Assembly: GCA_023145315.1 (NCBI GenBank)
Contig: JAGLEA010000114.1
Span: 1 to 6,502 of the forward strand
Direction of reading: 5' to 3'
Length of the DNA stretch: 6,502 bases
From: Psychrilyobacter sp.
GTDB taxonomy: Bacteria; Fusobacteriota; Fusobacteriia; Fusobacteriales; Fusobacteriaceae
The notes beneath the pieces were generated by a model that saw only the letters and a program-made list of their open reading frames with translations, had not been told where the DNA came from and did no database searches. Made by a program: the position numbers and the translations under genes. Positions 1-5,089 of the stretch are shown here, one piece after another. Position 1 is the first letter of the stretch; every line of letters starts with the position of its first letter.

Positions 1-364
1 TCCTATAATGCATGACCATGCTACGATTAGTCTAAGTGATTTATTGACAGATTGGGATCTAATCACAAGAAGAATAGATCTAGCCTCACAAGGTGATTTT
101 GTAATATCTTACTATAATCCAAAAAGTTTTAGTAGAACAACTCAAATTGTAGAAGCTAGAGAAATAATGCTAAAGCATAAACATAAAGATACTCCAGTAG
201 CAATTATCAGGAATGCTAAGAGAGATGGGGAGGAGTATGATATTACTACTTTGGAAAAAATGTTAAATTATGAAATAAATATGTTTACTGTGATAATAAT
301 CGGGAATTCAAAAACATATGTTAAAAATGGAAAAATGATAACTCCAAGAGGATATAAACTTTGA
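1..364 (+). CDS. cobJ: Precorrin-3B / cobalt-factor III C17-methyltransferase (CobJ/CbiH), C-terminal part
   Basis: The reading frame is already open at the left edge (first full codon at base 2), so the ATG at base 8 is an internal Met and not a start. About 120 residues are visible, roughly half of a family whose members are about 240 residues long. They match the C-terminal half of CobJ/CbiH: an ISLSDLLT segment, DFVISYYNPKS (the family's YNP-S motif), then TPVAIIRNAKRDGE, a TTLEKML helix, and the closing IIGNS and TPRGY motifs. The enzyme uses S-adenosylmethionine to methylate C17 of the corrin precursor and drives ring contraction; it is cytoplasmic. The likely anaerobic host favours the cobalt-factor III (CbiH) version, but this fragment cannot settle that. 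A fusion to another Cbi domain upstream cannot be excluded. Its TGA stop overlaps the TTG start of cobK by four bases (TTGA), indicating translational coupling. Confidence 0.93.
   Translation, partial: PIMHDHATISLSDLLTDWDLITRRIDLASQGDFVISYYNPKSFSRTTQIVEAREIMLKHKHKDTPVAIIRNAKRDGEEYDITTLEKMLNYEINMFTVIIIGNSKTYVKNGKMITPRGYKL
347..352 (+). promoter_or_regulatory. Ribosome binding site for the TTG start of cobK
   Basis: AGAGGA lies eight bases upstream of TTG at 361. This spacing, together with the family N-terminus beginning directly after it, supports the non-ATG start. The site lies inside the last codons of cobJ, so ribosomes ending cobJ can restart on cobK. Confidence 0.7.
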
Positions 365-1101
365 TTTTATTAGCTGGAGGAACAAAAGATTCTAGATTAA
401 TAGCTGAAAAATTATTAGAGAAAAATTGTAGAATTTTAGTGACCACAGCAACAGAATATGGAGCCCAGTTAATATCAAACTTAGATTTAGAAGTAAAGGT
501 AGGAAAATTAGGATTAGAAGAATTAGAGAGCTTATTAAAGAAACAAAAGATAACTAAGGTAGTAGATGGAACTCATCCATATGCAATAGAAATCTCGAAA
601 AACCTAATGGAAGTATCAAAAAGACTAGGTCTTCCATATTACAGATATGAGAGATCTATGATAGAATATAAAAAAGATTATGAGTTTTATACACTAGATT
701 CGTTAATTAAATATATAGAAAAATTAGATGGAAATATACTACTTACTCTGGGAAGTAACAATATCCAAAAATTTCAAGAAATTAAAAACAAGAAAAATTT
801 ATACATTCGAATTCTACCTACTGATTACGCAATTAAAAAATGCGAACTAGCAGGATTTAGGCCATCACAAATAATAGGATTACAAGGTCCATTTAGTGAA
901 GAATTTAATATGGCAATATACAAAAACTATAGTATTGAATATGTGGTTACAAAAGAAAGTGGAAAGACTGGTGGCGAGTATGAAAAAGTGAAAGCTGCAA
1001 GTAACCTAGGAGTAGAAGTGGTAGTTTTGAAGAGGCCAAAGATAGAATATTTGAGTGTAGACACAGAGATAAACAAACTAGTAGAAAGAGCAACTAAATA
1101 A
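361..1101 (+). CDS. cobK: Precorrin-6A / cobalt-precorrin-6A reductase (CobK/CbiJ)
   Basis: This cytoplasmic reductase uses a nicotinamide cofactor to reduce precorrin-6A (or its cobalt form) to the 6B form in corrin ring synthesis. The 246-residue protein has the usual family length and motifs in order: N-terminal strand and turn ILLAGGTKDSR (residues 2-12), VDGTHPYA (68-75), LPYYRYERS (91-99), LLTLGSNNIQKF (127-138), GLQGPFSEEFN (173-183) and TKESGKTGGEYEK (197-209). The last motif is a hallmark of the family. The start is TTG, chosen because the Shine-Dalgarno site fits and the Rossmann-like strand begins at residue 2. It overlaps the preceding cobJ stop by four bases. Whether the true substrate carries cobalt depends on whether the host uses the anaerobic route, which I infer but cannot see. 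Nothing looks broken. Confidence 0.95.
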   Translation: MILLAGGTKDSRLIAEKLLEKNCRILVTTATEYGAQLISNLDLEVKVGKLGLEELESLLKKQKITKVVDGTHPYAIEISKNLMEVSKRLGLPYYRYERSMIEYKKDYEFYTLDSLIKYIEKLDGNILLTLGSNNIQKFQEIKNKKNLYIRILPTDYAIKKCELAGFRPSQIIGLQGPFSEEFNMAIYKNYSIEYVVTKESGKTGGEYEKVKAASNLGVEVVVLKRPKIEYLSVDTEINKLVERATK

Positions 1102-1170
1102 GTCCTATAATCAATGAATATGGATATTAAGAACTGCAAAATCTATTAAATTTTAATTAGGAGTAATCTT
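1102..1170 (+). promoter_or_regulatory. 69-base intergenic gap with possible weak internal promoter and cbiB ribosome binding site
   Basis: This is the longest non-coding stretch in the window. A perfect TATAAT sits at 1106-1111, but the best -35-like hexamer upstream (TAGAAA at 1082-1087, 18-base spacer) matches TTGACA at only four positions and there is no extended -10 TG. In such AT-rich DNA a TATAAT by chance is plausible. AGGAG at 1159-1163 is a good ribosome binding site seven bases before the cbiB ATG. I see no GC-rich hairpin with a T-run, so no intrinsic terminator separates cobK from cbiB. Confidence 0.3.
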
Positions 1171-2103
1171 ATGAATGTTGGGACAATTGTTTTAATAGGT
1201 TTTATATTAGATCTTGTTTTTGGAGATCCACGAAGTTTATTACACCCTGTAGTTATCATAGGGAAGTTAATACAAAATTTAGAGAAAGTACTACATAAAT
1301 ATAAAAAAATAGGTGGAGTTATATTAACAATTATAGTTGTAGGAGTTACAATAATTGTCACATACTTCATCTCTAGTTATTTAGAAATTATAGAAATATA
1401 TCTTATCTATACTATATTTGCAACTAGGTCTCTAGCATTAGAAGGAGTAAAAGTCTTTAATATACTAAAGAAAAAGGATATGACACTAGCTAGAAAGGAG
1501 CTATCTTATCTGGTTAGTCGTGATACTCATTATATGCAGGAAAGAGATATAATTAGAAGTATCATGGAAACAATATCTGAAAATATTGTTGATGGAATTA
1601 TTTCTCCATTATTTTTTATAGTTATTGGATATTTTCTTGCTCCTGCTACACCACTGGGAGTTGCATTAGGTATGGGATACAAGGCAATAAATACTTTAGA
1701 TTCTATGGTAGGGTATAAAAATGAAAAATATATTGATTTTGGTTGGGCATCGGCAAGATTAGATGACCTAGCAAACTTTATTCCTTCAAGACTAACAGGG
1801 ATTCTTCTAATTCCTATATCAGCATTGTTTTTGAGATATGATTTTAAAAGTTCGTGGAGGATATTTTTTAGGGATAGAAAAAATCATGCAAGTCCAAACT
1901 CAGCTCAGTCGGAATCGGCAGTAGCTGGAGCATTAGGAGTTCAATTTGGAGGAACTACCAGTTATTTTGGTAAGATGAAAGATAAACCAACTATTGGAGA
2001 TAAGAAAAAAGAGTTTGAATTAGAAGATATAAAGAAAAATATAAATTTGATGTATGGATCAGCAATTTTAGGAATGGGGATAGCATATTTTTTATTAAAA
2101 TAG
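1171..2103 (+). CDS. cbiB: Adenosylcobinamide-phosphate synthase CbiB, membrane protein
   Basis: CbiB joins adenosylcobyric acid to aminopropanol phosphate (the CobD product) at the cytoplasmic membrane, giving adenosylcobinamide phosphate. The 310-residue length is normal for the family. Motifs in order: FGDPRSLLHPV (17-27), LVSRDTHYM (114-122), ETISENIVDGIISPLF (133-148), YKAINTLDSMVGYKNEKY (170-187), ARLDDLANFIPSRLTG (195-210) and SPNSAQSESAVAGALGVQFGG (241-261), followed by Y-G and KPTIG (272-276). Hydrophobic segments lie near 3-16, 48-68, 72-87, 143-165, 207-221 and 293-309, fitting a multi-pass protein. The ATG at 1171 has AGGAG seven bases upstream and begins just before the first hydrophobic helix. 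It is followed closely by cobD, whose product it consumes. Confidence 0.96.
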   Translation: MNVGTIVLIGFILDLVFGDPRSLLHPVVIIGKLIQNLEKVLHKYKKIGGVILTIIVVGVTIIVTYFISSYLEIIEIYLIYTIFATRSLALEGVKVFNILKKKDMTLARKELSYLVSRDTHYMQERDIIRSIMETISENIVDGIISPLFFIVIGYFLAPATPLGVALGMGYKAINTLDSMVGYKNEKYIDFGWASARLDDLANFIPSRLTGILLIPISALFLRYDFKSSWRIFFRDRKNHASPNSAQSESAVAGALGVQFGGTTSYFGKMKDKPTIGDKKKEFELEDIKKNINLMYGSAILGMGIAYFLLK

Positions 2104-2104
2104 T

Positions 2105-2116
2105 TATTTATAAATA
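2105..2116. repeat. 12-base perfect AT palindrome in the cbiB-cobD gap
   Basis: TATTTATAAATA reads the same on both strands and sits directly after the cbiB stop. It could be a weak protein-binding site, but a palindrome made only of A and T is quite likely by chance in this base composition. There is no second copy that I noticed upstream of the other genes. Confidence 0.2.
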
Positions 2117-2125
2117 GTAGAGAAA

Positions 2126-2131
2126 GAGGTG
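2126..2131 (+). promoter_or_regulatory. Ribosome binding site for cobD
   Basis: GAGGTG, within AAAGAGGTG, lies seven bases before the ATG at 2139 and fixes that start. The rest of the 35-base gap after cbiB contains a 12-base AT palindrome (2105-2116) but no terminator. Confidence 0.7.
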
Positions 2132-2138
2132 AAAATAA

Positions 2139-3209
2139 ATGGATTTACATGGTGGGAATATATATAAATTAAAAAGAGAAACAGGTGTAGAAGTATTAGA
2201 TTATAGTGCTAACATCAATCCTCTTGGTCTATCAGAGAAACTTAAAAAAGCTATATGTAATAATTTAGAAGTCTTGGGAAAATACCCAGACCCTGAATAT
2301 GTTGAGATGAAGGAAGTAATAGCTAAACATAATGGTGTTAAATTAGAGAATATCATAGTTGGAAATGGTGCTACAGAGATTATGTTTTTATATGCTAAAG
2401 TTTTAAATCTCCAAAAGGTATTAATAGTCTCTCCTACGTTTGCTGAATACGAGAGAGCCATAAGAAGCAGTAATCCAAAGTGTGAAATTAACTATTTTGA
2501 ATTATGTGAAAAAGATGAGTTTATATTGGATATTAAAAAATTAGAGGTAGAATTAAAAAATGATTACGACCTATTAGTAATTTGTAATCCAAATAATCCT
2601 ACAGGGAGATTTTTGAAAAAGGAAACAATAAAAAATATCTCTAAGACTTGTAAAGAAAGTGGTACAAAAATCCTTCTAGATGAGGCTTTTATTGAGTTTG
2701 TAGAAGGTGGACTTAGTAGTTCATATGTGGAATATGCAGATGAAAATGTATTTATAGTTAGAGCCTTGACTAAATTTTTTGCTATTCCTGGTTTAAGATT
2801 GGGTTATGGGATAACTTTTGATAATATATTAAAAGAAAAAATCGAAGAAAAAAGAGAGCCGTGGAGTGTAAATGCTATAGCAGAATTAGCGACTAAAATT
2901 TTATTAGAAGATTTTGAATATATAAATAGTTCAGAAAATTGGATTAGAAAAGAAAAAAAATTCATGTATGAAGGGTTAGAACAAATTAATGGAATAAAAT
3001 CCTATAAAACTTCTACAAATTTTATCTTGGTACAAATTTTGAATGGGATGAGAGTAGAAGAGTTTAGAGAGAAAATGATAGGTTTAGGGGTATTAGTGAG
3101 AGATGCTAGTAATTTTAAATTTTTAGGATCTAATTTTTTTAGATTAGCTATAAAGGAAAGAGAGAATAATAAAAAAGTTTTAAGGTGTGTAGAAGATGTT
3201 ATTGGATAA
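2139..3209 (+). CDS. cobD: L-threonine-O-3-phosphate decarboxylase CobD (PLP enzyme)
   Basis: This enzyme decarboxylates L-threonine phosphate to (R)-1-amino-2-propanol O-2-phosphate, the arm linking the corrin ring to the nucleotide loop. The 356-residue protein is a fold-type I PLP enzyme related to histidinol-phosphate aminotransferase (HisC). Visible features: HGGN at 4-7 and DYSANINPLG at 21-30, both typical of CobD rather than HisC; phosphate-site GNGATE (75-80); NPNNPTG (150-156); LLDEAFIEF with Asp181 expected to contact the PLP ring nitrogen; RALTKFFAIPGLRLGY (208-223) with Lys212 as the Schiff-base lysine and Arg220; and FFRLAIK near 333-339 with Arg335 as the likely substrate-carboxylate arginine. 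Neighbouring cbiB uses its product, which favours CobD over an aminotransferase. The threonine kinase that makes the substrate (PduX or another type) is not in this window. Its last 14 bases overlap hemA. Confidence 0.93.
   Translation: MDLHGGNIYKLKRETGVEVLDYSANINPLGLSEKLKKAICNNLEVLGKYPDPEYVEMKEVIAKHNGVKLENIIVGNGATEIMFLYAKVLNLQKVLIVSPTFAEYERAIRSSNPKCEINYFELCEKDEFILDIKKLEVELKNDYDLLVICNPNNPTGRFLKKETIKNISKTCKESGTKILLDEAFIEFVEGGLSSSYVEYADENVFIVRALTKFFAIPGLRLGYGITFDNILKEKIEEKREPWSVNAIAELATKILLEDFEYINSSENWIRKEKKFMYEGLEQINGIKSYKTSTNFILVQILNGMRVEEFREKMIGLGVLVRDASNFKFLGSNFFRLAIKERENNKKVLRCVEDVIG
3182..3187 (+). promoter_or_regulatory. Ribosome binding site for hemA inside the cobD 3' end
   Basis: AAGGTG lies eight bases before the ATG at 3196. 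A TTG two codons later (3202) is a poorer candidate because its spacing would be 14 bases. The site supports a start that overlaps cobD by 14 bases and suggests translational coupling. Confidence 0.6.
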
Positions 3210-4191
3210 TTTTTATCTTTTAGGAATAACCTATGAAGAACTTGATTTGATAGAGAGAGAAAGATTTATAAAAGATGGACCTAGAAAAAAAATGGAAGCC
3301 TTGTTAAATTTAGGGTTAATCAAGGGATATGTTCTTTTAGAAACATGTTTAAGAGTAGAGATATATTTAGAAACTGAAAACATTATAGAGGTCAGAGAAA
3401 AAATTAATATTCATAAATTTTCAGTAATAAAATCAAATAAAAATGCTGTAGAATATTTGTTTCAAGTGGTTTGTGGATATCATTCTATAATAAAAGGTGA
3501 AGATCAAATACTTGCTCAAGTAAAGAATAGCTATCTGAAAAGTTTAGAAGAAAAAAAGACAACGAAAGATTTGAATGTTATTTTTAATAAAGCAATTGAA
3601 CTAGGTAAAAAATTTCGTCATTTAAGCGAAATATCTAAAAACGCTATGTCGTTAGAAGCTATAGCATTAAAATTTATAAAAAATCATTTTGATACTTTAG
3701 ATGATAAGAGGATCTTTATTGTTGGAACTGGTGATATGGCATTAGCAGTATTGAATATATTTACAAGAAATAATATAAAAAATATTGTTATGACAAATAG
3801 AAGCCGTAAGAGAGTTTTAGAATTGCAAAAAAAATATGATATTGATGTGATAGATTTTGCAGATAGATATGAAGAAATAGGTAGATCACAGATAATTATT
3901 AGTGCTACTGCTGCACATCATCTAATTTTTAAGAAAGAAAAAATGGAAGATTTAATGGGGTTTGAAGAAAAAATACTATTAGATCTTGCTGTTCCAAGGG
4001 ATATCGATGAAAAAATAGATGGGGTAGAAAATACAAATTTATATAACTTAGATCATCTATGGAATGTCTATCATGGAAATGAAAAAAATAGATCGGAATT
4101 AATATCAAAATATAATTATCTATTAGAAGATCAAATAAAAAGATTAAAAAAACATTTAGAATACTCTAGGAGGACTAAAGGTGGAAAATAA
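3196..4191 (+). CDS. hemA: Glutamyl-tRNA reductase HemA, short form lacking the C-terminal dimerisation domain
   Basis: HemA reduces glutamyl-tRNA(Glu) with NADPH to glutamate-1-semialdehyde, the first committed step of the C5 tetrapyrrole pathway. At 331 residues it is much shorter than the usual 400-450. The catalytic domain is recognisable: LLETCLRVEIYLE (47-59) with nucleophile Cys51 and Arg53, and GEDQILAQVK (101-110). The NADPH domain has IVGTGDMALAV (175-185), TNRSRKR (200-206), IISATAAHH (234-242), LLDLAVPRDID (261-271) and NLYNLDHL (281-288). The protein ends about 43 residues after that last motif, so the linker helix is largely present but the helical dimerisation domain is not. 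Departures from consensus include Leu52 for the usual Asn after the Cys, Tyr87 at a usual His position, and His96 in place of Asp in the GLDS motif. The frame is intact and hemC starts inside its last 11 bases, so this is not a visible frameshift. Family assignment is firm; full activity is inferred. Confidence 0.92.
   Translation: MLLDNFYLLGITYEELDLIERERFIKDGPRKKMEALLNLGLIKGYVLLETCLRVEIYLETENIIEVREKINIHKFSVIKSNKNAVEYLFQVVCGYHSIIKGEDQILAQVKNSYLKSLEEKKTTKDLNVIFNKAIELGKKFRHLSEISKNAMSLEAIALKFIKNHFDTLDDKRIFIVGTGDMALAVLNIFTRNNIKNIVMTNRSRKRVLELQKKYDIDVIDFADRYEEIGRSQIIISATAAHHLIFKKEKMEDLMGFEEKILLDLAVPRDIDEKIDGVENTNLYNLDHLWNVYHGNEKNRSELISKYNYLLEDQIKRLKKHLEYSRRTKGGK
4168..4173 (+). promoter_or_regulatory. 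Ribosome binding site for the GTG start of hemC
   Basis: A perfect AGGAGG lies seven bases before GTG at 4181. It is the best Shine-Dalgarno match in the window and decides the non-ATG start, which lies within the last codons of hemA. Confidence 0.85.
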
Positions 4192-5089
4192 AGTTGTAAT
4201 AGGGACAAGAGCAAGTATACTGGCAGTTGCTCAAGCAGAGTTGACTAAAAAGATGTTGCTAGAAGTAGATCCTAGTTTAGAAGTAGAGATCAAAAAAATA
4301 ATTACTAGTGGTGACAAAGATCAAAGAACTAATTGGAATAAAGATAATAAATCATTGAAAGATATGTTTGTAAAAGAAATTGAGAGAGCTCTCTTAGATG
4401 GGGATATTCACTTGGCAGTTCATTCTATGAAAGATATGCCAGCAGAATCTCCTACAGGTCTTATCATGGGAGCTACTCCTATGAGGGAAGATAACAGGGA
4501 TATTATGATATCTAATTCAGGACTTGGACTTATGGAACTACCCAGTGGATCAATTATTGGAACTAGTAGCTTAAGGCGAGTGGAAAGTATTAAGAATTTA
4601 AGGTCAGATCTAGTTATTAAACCGATTCGTGGAAATATTCATACTAGAATAGAAAAACTAAATGATAAGATAAATCATAACTTTGATGCAATAATATTGG
4701 CATATGCAGGATTAAAAAGAGTTGGATTAGAAAAAAAAGCTACTGAAATATTTGAGATTGAAACAGTCATGCCAGCACCAGCTCAAGGTGCACTATATAT
4801 TCAATGTAAAGATGGAGATACTAGAACTCTAGAGCTTCTTTCTAGAATAAATAATACTGAAACAGCAACAATAATAGAAGCCGAAAGAGAATTTTCTAAA
4901 ATATTTGGTGGTGGTTGCACGACTCCTATGGGATGTCATGCAACTTTATATGAAGAAACTATGATGATGAAAGGAGTCTACTTTTTTCAAGAGAAACTAT
5001 ATAAGGCAGAAGTTAGAGGAAATAAAATAAAAGGAAAAGAATTGGCACAAAGATTAGAAAATAAGATTAGGGAGCAAATAAATGGGTAA
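4181..5089 (+). CDS. hemC: Hydroxymethylbilane synthase (porphobilinogen deaminase) HemC
   Basis: HemC joins four porphobilinogen molecules into hydroxymethylbilane on a covalently bound dipyrromethane cofactor, in the cytoplasm. The 302-residue protein has the usual length and motifs: IGTRASILAVAQAE (7-20), TSGDKD (42-47), FVKEIERALL (63-72), LAVHSMKDMP (78-87) with catalytic Asp85, REDNRD (102-107), GTSSLRR (127-133), IRGNIHTRIEKL (149-160), ILAYAGLKRVGL (172-183), PAPAQGAL (198-205) and GGGCTTPMGC (243-252). Cys246 is the expected cofactor attachment residue. The usual KG(L/M)F motif reads KDMF here (60-63), and a second Cys (252) lies six residues after Cys246. The GTG start overlaps hemA by 11 bases, and the stop overlaps the next gene by eight. 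Its product goes straight to the HemD half of the following protein. Confidence 0.96.
   Translation: MENKVVIGTRASILAVAQAELTKKMLLEVDPSLEVEIKKIITSGDKDQRTNWNKDNKSLKDMFVKEIERALLDGDIHLAVHSMKDMPAESPTGLIMGATPMREDNRDIMISNSGLGLMELPSGSIIGTSSLRRVESIKNLRSDLVIKPIRGNIHTRIEKLNDKINHNFDAIILAYAGLKRVGLEKKATEIFEIETVMPAPAQGALYIQCKDGDTRTLELLSRINNTETATIIEAEREFSKIFGGGCTTPMGCHATLYEETMMMKGVYFFQEKLYKAEVRGNKIKGKELAQRLENKIREQING
5069..5074 (+). promoter_or_regulatory. Ribosome binding site for the cobA-hemD fusion gene
   Basis: AGGGAG lies seven bases before the ATG at 5082, inside the hemC coding sequence. It supports a start overlapping the hemC stop by eight bases and the SAM-binding strand beginning directly at residue 3. 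Confidence 0.65.

Noticed and set aside
1..1111. Shared TCCTATAAT at bases 1-9 and 1103-1111 as a repeated regulatory element
   Set aside because: The first copy lies in conserved cobJ coding sequence (Pro-Ile-Met codons), and a nine-base match is easily due to chance in AT-rich DNA.
1116..1127. Small inverted repeat AATATGGATATT in the cobK-cbiB gap as a terminator
   Set aside because: The stem is only AT pairs with a two-base loop and no following T-run, so it is far too weak for an intrinsic terminator.
927..1139. Minus-strand open frame opposite the end of cobK
   Set aside because: It is antisense to the highly conserved TKESGKTGG region of cobK, has no recognisable motif, and its composition fits a shadow of the real gene.
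1146..1370. Minus-strand open frame opposite the start of cbiB
   Set aside because: Its hydrophobic look mirrors the AT-rich membrane-helix codons of cbiB. No family motif is visible.
2201..2461. Minus-strand open frame inside cobD
   Set aside because: It lies wholly within conserved cobD coding sequence and resembles nothing known to me.
3285..3292. Run of eight A residues early in hemA (A_AAA_AAA in frame) as a slippage site
   Set aside because: Similar A8 runs occur at 2953-2960, 3827-3834 and 4731-4738 and are expected in Lys-rich, AT-rich genes. The zero frame is intact and no useful alternative product is evident.
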